The notes below the pieces were generated by a model. That model had not been told where the DNA came from, ran no database searches, and worked only from the letters and a program-made list of their open reading frames with translations. A stretch of DNA of 64,000 nucleotides from Eopsaltria australis (lineage: Eukaryota; Chordata; Aves; Passeriformes; Petroicidae): positions 3,534,001 to 3,598,000 of the forward strand of contig JAVTVJ010000011.1 in NCBI GenBank assembly GCA_034509425.1, given 5' to 3'. Within the stretch, counting starts at the first letter, position 1. Each line of letters opens with the position of its first letter. A program made the position numbers and the translations under genes. This document shows, piece after piece, positions 21,527 through 33,578 of the stretch.

Positions 21527-24500
21527 CTTTCATTTATTACTATTTTAACCTATGATTTTTTACTTACACAAACAGAAAAATACTTCAGTAGGAGAGAAGG
21601 AAAGTATTTCATCTTAGCAATGTCTTTTAAAAGCTAGAAATTACTCACTGTTTACTCTAGCTCACCTTGATCCTAAGTAAATTTCTATGTTATTTTTCAT
21701 TGGTCTTTGAAAATATTGCAGAGGTAACAGGAAGGTAAAGGTTAATTTGTCTTATCAGTGACTTGTTCTCTCTTATGAACAAAATAGGTCACAGTACCTA
21801 TAGGAGTGAAGGAAGTCATGGTCAAATACATCTTCACTTTTAGAACCAAGACTGAAAACCTGTCTTGCTTGAAACACTTTCAGGGACGAAAATGATTTAG
21901 AAAAATGTCACCATACAGTTAAAATAGAGTTTTAGATGGTCACTGTTCTACATCCCAGCCCCCCACAGTACATACTGCTTTCTGTCCAAATTCAGCTTCT
22001 CCCATATGCAGTGACAAAGGGTAAGATTTTATTATTGAGTCCTCTGCTTTGGCATAGTGTTGCCATGGTCATGAAAAAAAGCTCAAATATTACATGCTGA
22101 CTGTGCCAGATACATCTGAAGAAAATCCCTGTACAATAATGTGCACTCATTCAAATTGTGCTATTCATATGGTAAGGGTGAGATTATACTTTATTTCTGC
22201 ACTTGGCATACCAAGGACAAAGTAGTGCTTAGCTCATTCTCTCCCTCATCTTCCTGCAGAGTGGCTGGCACAAACTTATTTCTGGGCATAGAGAGATGTC
22301 CAGGAGGTTGTTTCTTGACAAGGTGGGAAAAGCCATGTCTCTGCTGTTTCTGCAGCAGCCAGGAAGGTAGAGGCAGAGCCATGGGCTGCAGGGTGGAGAA
22401 TAATACTGCGTTTCTTCCAGTTACAACAAATCCATCTCTGGTGTCACACGGAGTGCTGCAGTTCTGCTGATTAAAAAGGCACCTAATTCACAGATTCCTC
22501 ATGGCATGTGGGATACAAGTGCAAAGCCAGTACTCTGCTTTAACATGGATAGCAATTAAAGTTGGCAACTCAACCTAATTTTTTAATAATATTTTTTGAA
22601 GTGTTAATAGACGCTTTCTGCTCGTTGTTCTTTTGTCCCTGTAACGGCAAGTTCTACTTAAATGGCAATTAAAGTTTCCTGTTTTCCTCATTTCCTCTGC
22701 TCAGTTGACAATGTACACTACTGTCAAATGTTGCAGAAATTAAAATAACAAGTTACAGGATGTTGTTTAAAATATTTGACAAATAGTGACTTCTAATGGC
22801 CCCTACTTGTGGGTTTAAGCAGGTAAATGAATGGTGAGGGACTTTAGCATCTTTCAGAATTTGGGCTGTAATTCACTTAGAGTTGCCAACATACAATATT
22901 TACACAAGTGGAAGCAATATTACCTGTTCTACTGCACTCTGAGCATCTCTTCAAAGATGGATTTGATATCCAAATGACTTGAACACAGCACGTGCAATGT
23001 GGGCAGGACCAGGATATATTTTCAGCTGTTTAGGCTTGAGTGAGGGCAACTTTGGAAATCAACAAAATGGAGGAACAAAGAACCATCTCCTGCCTGTTGC
23101 AGAATTGGGATCACTCCTTTTTCTAGTATTTCTGGTATTTTTTTGTCAGATCAGTTTCTTGACTATGGTTGTAGCACAAAGCTAATGTATGGGCATATGG
23201 TGTAAATAAACATCTTCACTGCAGACATGCATTCCTTGTCTGCATGGCTGAGATGGCAGTGGGAGAACAAAGAAAAGAAGTCATGCCCCAGTTCCTTTGG
23301 CTGCAACCTTCCCTCTATGAGCATGTGAAAGAAAATTGCCCAGGAGTCATCAGCATGTCTCTATCTGATGTGGGCACAATGTTGACAATTCTCCTACGTT
23401 TAAGCTACTGGATCTGCAGCAAGATATCAACAGCCTCAGGAGAAAAATTAGCCACACCCTCACCATAGAAAGTGTCTCAGCTGATGAAAAGTGAAAGGGT
23501 TTCTTTCACATCAGTGATGCAGTGGAGATTTCCTTCTGTCACAACAGCACTTACTTCCTAGAAGGACTGCCACATAATATAATATCTGAAACAAGTGCAT
23601 TACCGTTTTTTTCAGTATGAATAGAAGTAATCAAAAGAGCTCAGGAATATTTTGCAACTGTTGTGATTTTAAGGAGAAAAGGATAGCGGTTTTTGGCTGG
23701 TTTCATTGGTAATTCCAAGCATTTTGATATTATTGAGAGGGGAAAAGAGTGTAAAGGTAATTAGGGCTATGGAAACAATCAGATTTGTAGTAGTTTTACG
23801 TTCCTTTCCTTTAAAATTAGGTCCATTTAAATGCATTCATTCAGTGGTGTGCTGAAGGCTCTGAGAGAACAGGGCATGCACCAGGAGCTTTGTATTCCTT
23901 TGGTTACTATGTGTTATATAGAAATTCCAGTTTGCAGCATGCAGGTTTTTTTCAGTTGCACTATAGAAAATACAGCCAATAAAAATTAATTGCTTTAATT
24001 TGTTGTATCCATCCTTGATCATAAATTATTATGCAGGTGTTATTTAGTACTGCCAAAATTTCTGTGGCTAAAGGAGTCTTACTAACCTCTGTCTATTTAG
24101 AAAAAAGAAAAGCACTAGAAAAGCATAACAATTTAGCATCTTTGTATTGTACTCTTTCTAAGAACATAAACTTATTTTTCAATGGCTTAACATTAAAACC
24201 ATTCAGCTCACTAGCTTTCATGCTCTGGTATCCAGATATCTGGAAAAAAGTAAACAGCTCCCAGGAATATGAAGCAAGCTCAACCTGGTGCATGTAATCA
24301 CAGTGCTTGTTTTCAGCTTGATTTTGTTGCTGCTTGACAATATTTGTCAATACATCATTAAAACAAACAAATAAATTAAAATTCACTAAAAGTAGCTGCA
24401 AAATCAAGCATCCAAATCTTAGGTCTAATTGACTTTAGAAAGTGATAATGCTTCAACTACTGCAGCAGGATTAAATCTTGGTGTTTTTGAAGGGTGTTGT

Positions 24501-25539
24501 ACCAGGGAGGAGTAAGAAGCCTGAGTATGAAGCAACCTCGGGTGTGTAGAGTGGTTAACTTTCTTCTTAACTGATCTCCATTATATGTATTAATTTTGTT
24601 TGAATAGGGCTTTAATTACTTGCCTGCCTGTTGGTTGTTTTCTTTGTCTTCACTGCCTGAGCACTGAGATTTGCTTGGGCACTGGAGCCCCACAGTAGGG
24701 AGTACCTCACAGGCAGCTTGGGAAAGGGGCTAGGAGCAGCCAGAGAGAAAATCCTCCTTACTCACCAATCAAAATCCCGGGCTGAAGCATGCACAGCACA
24801 GCCAGAGATTTTAGCTGCTAAATTCTAGTAAATCTATTAGAAAAACACTGTCTGGGGTTTTCTGTGGTGCTTTTACAGACGTCTGCTCTACTTCATGGAT
24901 GCGCTAGACCTTTTCAGAGGATTGACTGAGAGTTTTTTTAAATATGGGCAAGATGTTTCCAGACAGCTCAAGCTGACAATAATAAGTCTCAGGAGGACTT
25001 ATTAGCTCAGGTGTGATTAGAAATCAAGCTGTCTCTGTGTACTTGTTCTGCACCGTGGCCAAGTGAATAATGTTCCCTATTACGTGGTGTACTGAAGAGT
25101 GCAATACATAAACATCCAAGTGGCTGCCACCAAAGCTGTCTAGACCCTTCTGAAACTGGCACTCATCTGGAGCTAAAAAACCCCTGATGAATGCAAACTG
25201 ATGCCAAGTACCTCATGCCATCTTTTCACTGGCATGAGTGTAACTGGGGAGAGGAAATGTCCCCTCCATATGCACAAAGTAGCTAATGTAGTTGCCAGTT
25301 CCTTACCAGGAGTTCAGTGTCCAAACCCTTTTCAGGTTTGAGGACTGCCACCTGCTTAACTACAGAGGCTCTGAGGACTTTGACAAGAGAAATGGTTTCA
25401 GTTGCAGTTTGAATTTACAGCTACTGATTTAAAGTGACAAGAGTATGCAGGATTCATAATTCATTTCTTCCCAGGGTTTCTTTATTTTTCTATTGTTTCC
25501 TGCTTCATCACTTATATGTCAACATTACCAGGCACAATA
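21527..25539. other. Intronic stretch with one arm of a local repeat
   Basis: AT-rich, no coding frame recognised. The only structure noted is 24641-24701, which is similar to 26726-26789. Frames around 22141-22470 and 24031-24407 look like chance frames. Confidence 0.5.
24641..24701 (+). repeat. Diverged dispersed repeat, copy 1
   Basis: Shares an ordered series of words with 26726-26789: ttctttg.cttcactg.ctgagcactg, then gcactggagccc/gcgctggagcca, then caca/tgca.gtaggg/cagggga. Both copies have the same orientation, about 2 kb apart. The family is unknown to me; it may be an old transposon. Confidence 0.5.
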
Positions 25540-25608
25540 TTTTCTTCGTGGCAAAACTTTATGCTCTGTTTTTATGAACTAAAGCATAAAGTTTTGCCAC
25601 AAAGAAAA
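25540..25608. repeat. 26-bp near-perfect inverted repeat (hairpin)
   Basis: Left arm 25540-25565 and right arm 25583-25608 are reverse complements except at one position (25547 against 25601), with a 17-base loop. The mismatch is C with A in plus-strand RNA but a G-U wobble in minus-strand RNA. A minus-strand transcript would therefore form a fully paired 26-bp stem of pre-microRNA size. A palindromic MITE remnant is the main alternative. The arms contain the word gcaaaactttatgct and its complement. Confidence 0.85.
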
Positions 25609-25774
25609 CGAACTATGGTGACCATGTTATTTAAAGCTGTAAGAGGATAATAAAAAATGAAAGGTGGTGTTTCACTGCAGAAGCAAATGGATTTTATTTA
25701 TGACACTGGGAATGGCTTATTAGCTTGGGCTTTCTACCCCCTAATAGGAAATCTTTATGGAAGGCTTATTTTTG

Positions 25775-26240
25775 TCATAGAATGGCAGAATATGCTGAGT
25801 TGGAAGGAACCCATCAGGATGGAGTCCAACTCCTGCCCCTGCACAGCACTATTCCCAAGGGTCACACCACATCCCTGAGAGCATTGTCCAAACACTTCTT
25901 GAGTTCTGTCACACTGATGCTGCGACCACTTCCCTGAGGAGCCTGTTCCAGTGCCCAACCACTCTCTGGGTGCAAAAGCTCTCTCTAATATCCAGCCTAA
26001 ACTTCCCCTGACTCAGCTTCATGCCATTTCCTTGTGTCCTATCACTGGCTATGAGAGTGAAGAGGTTGATACCTACCCCTCTGCTTCCTGTCTTGAGGAA
26101 GTTGTGGACTGAAGTGAGGTCTCCCCTCAGTCTTCTCCAGGCTGAACAGATGAAGAGGCCTCAGCCACTCCTTGAAAGGCTTCTACTCCAGACCCTTCAC
26201 CATCCTTGTGGCCCCTCCTTTGGACACTCTCTAATGTCTT
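25775..26240 (-). mobile_element. CR1 LINE 3' fragment, antisense
   Basis: Starts tcatagaatggcagaat then GAGTTGGAAGGAACCCATCA, the reverse complement of a CR1 3' terminus. It continues through typical CR1 text such as gagcctgttccagtgcccaaccac and cttctccaggctgaacag. At about 465 bases it is one of the two longest CR1 pieces here. It is 5'-truncated, as is usual for these elements. Confidence 0.92.
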
Positions 26241-29200
26241 AGTATCAAATTGCTTAGTGTTTGTTAAATGTACATAAGCACCTGTGTAATTAAAGTACTG
26301 GGAAAAAATCAGTGTAACCACAGCAATGTTTCCCTCTGTGCGCTTTCTGACATGAAGCCTGGGTTTTCCTCTCTTGTTCTTTCCAGAAGGTGTTACACAA
26401 ACACACCCAGGGCATTGTATGGAAGTCCTGAAATGAAATCTAATTTATTTTTTTTAACTACTGCTTTTAAAAATTGGCTTCTGTCCTCAGGTATTTCACA
26501 TTGAGCAAAATACAGAATTCAAAATTCTGCCCGAATTATTGTAAAGAAAATTTAACTAGCTTGATACAGCTTTTCTCATAACAGTATTTGGCAGTTCGCA
26601 CAATGCACATTTATGGAATAAAGAATACATGCCTCTGGAACTACAGAAGAAGGGAGAGGAAAGCTTTTAGTTTTGTCCCGTACATGGATGTACATTGTTT
26701 TGTGTTGATTCCCTATTGTTTTTTATTCTTTGCCTTCACTGTCTGAGCACTGCACTTCCTCTGAGCGCTGGAGCCATGCAGCAGGGATGTGCTGGAGAGT
26801 CTGCTTGTTGAGCCATGGATGCCAGGAAGGCACTGAGGGAATGGGTTGGGGTGGTCCCATGTGGCTGCTGGGTGAAAGGGGCCAAGCTGTGAGCTGAGAC
26901 TGCCACATGAAATGGATGTTTGGCAGCCCCAGTCACAGCCTCAAATACAGCATTTATCATTCAAGCTTTCACAGGTAAAGGTGAAACAACATCATATCAG
27001 AACCAAATTCTTCTGCAGGGTCAGAAAACATGACCCCAGCTCTCCTGCCTCAATCATCCTGCAATGCCCAGTTCCCAGTCTCAGAAAATATGTCCCAGTC
27101 AGCCTGGCAAACATGAAAACCTTGTCTAAGTTCACTATAGCTCTTACACTGTAGCTGGATGGCAGTTGTGTTTTTGGCCTTCTGACACCAGCTGTGTAGG
27201 TGAGCCAGAGCAGGTCTGCCATCTGTGCCTAGATCTGTAACATCCTGGCTCCTTTCCTGTATCGTGATCTCAGTAGTTTGAACTCAGGCTAAGGGCGTGT
27301 AGGGGATACATAAAACTGCCCCCGAGGATGACTTCCATAAGCTTTGATTAACCAGCTTGGAGCCTTGTCTTCTAGATATTTTCTGGGGAAGTGGGTGGAA
27401 GAAGAGGACTAACAGTAGGGAAGTGTTCTATTTCATTCTCTGGCTGCTTAAATAAAGATGAAGCTGGCAAATTCCTTTTTCACTCCTATTACTGTTTTTC
27501 TCTTTTTGCTCATAACTCCCAAGCAATGTGAAATAAAATGTTACAGTTTCAAAGGAAAATTGGATTATACTCAGTTGGAGGGAGGGAAGGAAGAAGAAAA
27601 CAGGCTTTATATTTTGACAGAATTCAATCCAGACTTTAAAAAAATAAAATGAATAATTTTGCAATGTTTTGTAAGACTGTGTTTTCTAAAGACACAGCTA
27701 ATCAGATATGCATGCAAATTTAACACGGGTTGCCAACTCTCATGAATTTTTTTTTCTTTTTTTTTTTTTGCTACAATTATGCGGCGTAAAATTGGCCTCT
27801 TGTGAGAAGTTGCTGACAGCTCAGCAGTTCTGCTTCAGTGCTGGCTGCAGAGGGTGGGATGGCTGCCAGTGCAGGAAAGTGGAAGATGGCTTTGGACTGG
27901 CATGCAGGATGCTTCCAGTTGAGGCAGGTGTTGCATAGCCTGCACTGGTTTCTGCTGTCCCAGAGTGACAACCTGTGTGGCAAACCAAGAAGCTTCCTCC
28001 ATCTCTTCACTCATCCTTTCCCATTGCATGAAGTGAGAGAAAGAGAAGGATAGCAGAAAGTGTAGCAGGTGCCCAGAATCTCTGTATTTCCCCACTTTAC
28101 CCTCTCTTTGCATGTAATCAGATCCCAGAGGGGAAAAGGTGAGGTGAGGAAAGGGGTTAGACCAGTTTGGAAATAGTATTAATAATGATATTAATTTTGC
28201 CTGTGGGTTATAATCTTGTGAGGCTGGCAATGCTATGTGTGTGTATAGATACACACACCTCTATAATTTGGTAAGATTTGCAACTTGAAAGAAAATGGGA
28301 GGCAATAAAGCATTTTAGAATATTTCGCCATTGTGATATTTAAGTGTTGAAGAGCTAGCTATACCTTTATTAATTTGGTCCCTTACTTATTTGGATTTTG
28401 TACAAAACACCTAATTACCCCTTCTAGATATCAGTCTATTGATATTAATAAATGGTCTGCATGGGTTTCTTGCATTTAGAAGAGAGATATGGTGTAGTTA
28501 ATTTTTGTGTTATATTCTCACACATGCTCTTGTTTATTTCAAGACAGGAACAAATCTTAATTATCCAGTATTATTACCTGTAGTAAGTTCTGATGAATGC
28601 TTGTGTAAGCCAACAAAATCTGTACAGAGATTTGGTCAATACAGTGATTTGGTTTGTGCCAAATGGTGGCTGGAAGACAGACCTTCATGGCCTCACTTGT
28701 CCCATTACAGGCTTCCACTTGGTTCCATGGTCAGGCTGGGAAATTCAAATCGTGTTATACAGCCAGCTGAAATGAAAAATCTTGTTCATTTTCACCAGTG
28801 TGCACAAAAGTGAGAGTGAGAGGTAGGTGGTAAACAACCTGGAGTAATGAATGCTAGGCTGACTCCTTTGCTGCTGCGCACAGCATGAGGCCTCCTGCAG
28901 CTGTGCAAAGGACAAACACCAAATCTGAAGTCTCTGCCTACTGCACTCTTGTTTTGCACAACTGTGAACTGCACGAGTCACGGGATGGGGGCCAGTGACT
29001 GGACATGTGCCACAAGGACCTGAAGCAGGTATGCTTTATTGCCATGTGACACTGTTCCCAAGCCCGTGGGATGGAGGCTGGGTGTGTAGTACGGCGTCTG
29101 CGGCACCGTGCTCCAGCTCCAGGCTCAGAGCCCACGTTACGCCCAACCTGGAGCTGCTACGCCTCCTGAGTCTCTACCTAATAGGGAACATCCCATTTTG

Positions 29201-32200
29201 TTAAGCTTTTTGGGTGTTGCAGGGGAGCGTTGTCACATGCTGTAACTGAAATGGTGAGATTTGTTGCTCAAGCTATAATTCCCAAAGTGTGAATGTTTTC
29301 AAGAACTAATTTTAACTTAAAGACCAAAGATTTGAAGACTATTTTTAACTTGAAGACTTGATTCTCTGTGCTAGGAAACTAAAGATGGATACAGTCAAAG
29401 GATGTTATAAATACAGTGTGCCTATTCTAACTCCTCGCTTTCTATTTCGATCACATAATGAGTATTCAACCTGAATGATTTGTATTGTAAGGGAATGTTG
29501 ACTTTTTTTGCAAGTTATAATTGAAATTAAAAAGGGAGAGATGTAAAACCTCACCTTTGTAGTAGATGAGTGGTTATATTATGACTTGAAAAAGATAATG
29601 GTCCAGAAAAGCGTGTCTGGTACTGTAGCCTTTGTACATATTTTAAAGGGGTCTTTGAGGGCAGACAGCTTATCAAAGCTGATGAATGCAAAATGGATCA
29701 CTTATGTATTTGCTATGAAATCATTAATGTTTGACACTAAGTGTGTGTCACGTTGAGGCAGTAGCTGGTATTCTTCATTTACGCAAACAGAAGAGAAGCA
29801 GAATTATCTTAATTTCATGTCAAACACATCATATTTTTTGTCTTTAGCACTTTATAGTCAGGTTTCAATTGTATATAGCCACTTGGATTTGTGCTCAAAG
29901 ACAAGAGAGCGCAGTGAAGCTGTTTGACTCTTATCTCCTGCTGTAGGTAGCTTGAATCTGTTCAGAATAGAGAAGTTACTCATAGAAGTAGTTAAAAAAA
30001 CTTACTGTTGTTAATGATTATTGGAGAATCTTAATGAAAAGTAAATATGGAATTCAGACTCATTAATGGACATACTGCAGATCAGATGAGCTATGCTTGT
30101 GTAATCAGCAAAAGACACGTTCAGTTTAAGCTCTGTCAAATTAACTTTAATTTTGAATTGTGAGTATTCAACTTCTGATACATTCTTGCAACGAGCAGCT
30201 TATTAAATATCTGTAGGAGAGGATGCAAATGCATAAAACATGCTCAAAAGAATTTTGAACAATGAATGCATTTATGGAAAACATGTTCTGTTCCTAGGCA
30301 ATTCTTGTTGAGTAATAAGTGCTAAATTTGACTTAATTGCTGGCTATTATTATTCCTTACTGTTTCATGTGGTAAAACCATTGAAAATGACCCAATTTTG
30401 TGAATTGAGGATTAAATGAAAAGCAAGTGAAATAGCAAGGATGATTTATTTCATTTTGTACTGAGAAAAGCTTTCTAATCCACTGTGTTAAAATAAGGTG
30501 AATTCAAAATATCTTGGTAAACCTTCTCTGAAAAACAGAGACTTTAATATATTGTAATGGCATGAGGTTAGATGGTGCAGTGCAATCAGTATGTGCAACC
30601 AGCAGTGAGAGAGTGACTTTTGCTCTGAGTTTTTACCCAAGACACCTCCTTTGATCCAGTTCTAGCTGGGCAGTGATCATTAGGTCTAACTAAGATTAGT
30701 CCAGTTGGACTGGCATGGTAAAAAAATCAGGCTGTATTTAGTGAGTACATCTCTCACTGCTTTGCTAGTTCTTTGTTCCATGGACATGGGCATGTGTGGA
30801 TGGGCATGCACAAGACATAGAAAAGCTGTAGTTGCATACAATACCTGTAGCTAATTTACCATGTTCCTCCCATAGGAAAATGACATTTATCCATTATTGT
30901 ATCTAAGCAAAGCATTGCATTTGTGGACTAAGGAAAGGTGACTGATCACAATCTTAGCTTTCATTGTTGATCTTTCCAACATGAAATGCATTAAAGATTA
31001 TTAATGTTTAGTATGACATTTGAATATACAAATATATTAATAACACAATTACAGCATTATAACATATATATGTAACATTATATACTATACATTATAATAT
31101 TAGCCATGTCATCTTTTTTCTAAAATATTAATTTTATATTGTCCGACTAACTGTTACGATTTCTCAGAAAGAGGCAAATGGACTGAAAGAAATGTGATTT
31201 GCCATTTGAAGTGGAAGGTGAATCCCACCTCTGGTGTTGATGCAATTCACTGAGAAAAACTTTACTGCACAAAGTTCCATTCTGCCAGAAGGATGAAATT
31301 ATTTGCCAAATCCTCGCAGTATTTGAACTATGAGATATCTTGATGATCATCTATTAAGATCTTTAAAAATAGGGATTAGGGCCTTGGACCTGATATTGCA
31401 TGGAAAATGCATGTAATCCAAAACCAGCTCTGATAATCAAGATGGGTATGGAGATGTGCTTCATTAAGTTGTGTCACCTGCTATTCACTCTTCTGTAGAG
31501 ATTAAGTTGCTGATCTGCAGCTGAGTGGTGATGAAAGTGCAAACATTCCAGGGAAGTGAAGGCCTCACCAGCTGAGAAGTAAATGAATCAGTTTCATTGT
31601 AGTAAGGAAAATCAAGTGAAGTCTACTGCCATCCTTTCTCCAGAGAGACCAGTATCCAGCAGTCCTTTGTGCTGCTGGTCTCTGTGTGTTGCACACACAC
31701 ATACACACATGCACACACACAGACACATCTATACCTATGTAAATGTGCATCATCTTTTCACTGCTGGTCTGGAAGGCAATATGAAGAATTGAATGTGATT
31801 CTGTGTGCCATCATCTGTGCATATGTAGAGCTTTATGGGAGAAGGTTTATGGTTCTCTACAGCTTGATTATGCACTGGTACCTTTGAACACAATACCTGT
31901 ACATGGTTTGACATGTCAAGAGGTGCAATTAAAAGGTGAGCTTTCAGATTAACTGTTCATAAGAATAGAAAAAGGAGGGTGAGCCTTATTGAATTTACAT
32001 TTATAAGTGTGTACAACTGCAGATTTGATAGAAATGAATGTAGCTATAATTAAAATGGTCTTTCTATAACATTTTCTGTTCATGCAATTAGAAAAAGAAG
32101 GCTAACCTTTGTGCAAGTCTTTCGTGAAGAATGGCTTCCTTAGGGAGAAACTGAAATCCCTATTTTAACTCCCAGGCTTAATTACAGTCGATGTAGCCTA

Positions 32201-32973
32201 CATAGCAAGCCTCTCATTTTTGTCTGCCTTTGTTTTTGCATTAATTGTTGGGAAAAATATCTTCTTTATATGGCTAGGTGGAAAGTCATAGAACAGAGCA
32301 GAATCCCTCCCTAGCTGAGACAATTCTGGATAACAAATGAATAGCATTACAATAAGTAGTCATCAAAAAGGCTGAAGCTCTAATTTTGAGTTTTAAAAGC
32401 CTACATTTTTCTTAAATGCAGGGACCTTGATGGGCAGTGTGCCAAGATTTTGAGTTTGATTTAATGTAATCTGGAATAAGTAGCCTAAATCAGAAAGCAG
32501 TCACGACCGTTAGAGTAACATGCAGCTGACATAAGCAAAGAGACCTTTCAGGCTGTGGGTTGGAACCCTTAACCACAGATGAAATAATTTCTCTGTTAAT
32601 GCCTTAACCTTATGCCCCTTACATGACTTGTATAAAAACTTGTAGCATACTAATATTTTATATGCACTGTGAAATTACAATTGTGCATTTCTTTTACTTT
32701 ATTCATTAGAAAACACTGTTAAATAGCCAAGTTAAGTTCACAAGTCCTGTTTGCTTTTCTATTAACAGGAGCTTTTATGGATTATTTTGTAAATAAGGAC
32801 CTGATTCTCTTCGACATTGTCTCTTGCTGATTTAATTCCCTAAGAGACAGTGAAAATAATCTGTTCCTGAGAGAGTGAAACCCAAAGAGTCACACCTGCA
32901 CACATGAAATCATCTATGGGAGCTGCTTTAAAAATTGCTCACTAGAGGATGGGCTCAAAGACATGATTAATAT

Positions 32974-32976
<3 letters not shown>
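26241..32976. other. Intronic stretch, nothing coding recognised
   Basis: AT-rich intron with the second copy of the local repeat near 26726-26789, a T-rich tract near 27747-27770, a CpG-enriched patch at 29085-29165, an AT-only-like run near 31020-31110 and an irregular CA-rich tract at 31690-31730. No coding exon, RNA gene or transposon end was recognised. Confidence 0.5.
26726..26789 (+). repeat. Diverged dispersed repeat, copy 2
   Basis: Partner of 24641-24701. Similarity extends over at least 60 bases with substitutions and small indels, too diverged for a recent duplication. Confidence 0.5.

Positions 32977-33032
<56 letters not shown>
32977..33032. repeat. Poly-T homopolymer, about 56 bases
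   Basis: Uninterrupted T run. No minus-strand AATAAA lies just to its right, so it does not look like the poly(A) tail of an antisense retrocopy. Homopolymers this long are prone to slippage and sequencing error, so the exact length is uncertain. Confidence 0.95.
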
Positions 33033-33035
<3 letters not shown>

Positions 33036-33169
33036 TGGATGTGTAATTCAGGAGTGTTCAATATTTTCCTTTCTCCTGAAATTACAGTTAATAAGGTACT
33101 TCTGTCAGAAGGCAGTTCTGGTGCTGCAGCAGAGCTGCATTTACTACATCTGAGGGGGAGGTGAGATTC

Positions 33170-33293
33170 ATACGCTGTGATTCATGGTGAGACTCTTGGG
33201 GATGGTGCTGTGCAGGGCCGGGAGCTGGACTTGATGATCCTGGTGGGTGCCTTCCAGCTCTGCTTATTCTGTGATCCTGTGATTCTGTGACTA
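33170..33293 (+). mobile_element. CR1 LINE 3' fragment, sense
   Basis: Text ending gggtgccttccagctctgc followed by repeated tgtgat-cctgtgattctgtgac is a CR1 3' end on the plus strand. The piece is short and 5'-truncated. Confidence 0.8.
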
Positions 33294-33440
33294 CTGATTG
33301 ATGCAGTGTGGAGGGGGAAGGACAAGGCAAATCCATTTTTTTTTTCTTGAGGGCTCAAAGTGCATATGATGTGTATGTGGGCAATGAAGTTCGGTCCAGT
33401 TGCTGACTGTAGGCACCCACTGTGTGCTGAACTCACAGGC

Positions 33441-33578
33441 TGCCCCTGGAGGTTATGCAGGCTCCATCCTTGGTGGTATTCTAAACGTAACTGGATAATG
33501 CTCTGAGAAACCTGGCATGATCTTGGAGCTGACCCTGCTGTGTGGGGGAGGTTGGACCAGAAACCTCCTGAGGTGCCA
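33441..33578 (+). mobile_element. CR1 LINE 3'-region fragment, sense
   Basis: The sequence tattctaaacgtaactgga, then gagctgaccctgctg, then gggggaggttggaccagaaa reproduces in order the last coding/3' segment of CR1. The terminal short repeat is missing, so this is a separate truncated copy from the one at 33170. Confidence 0.7.
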
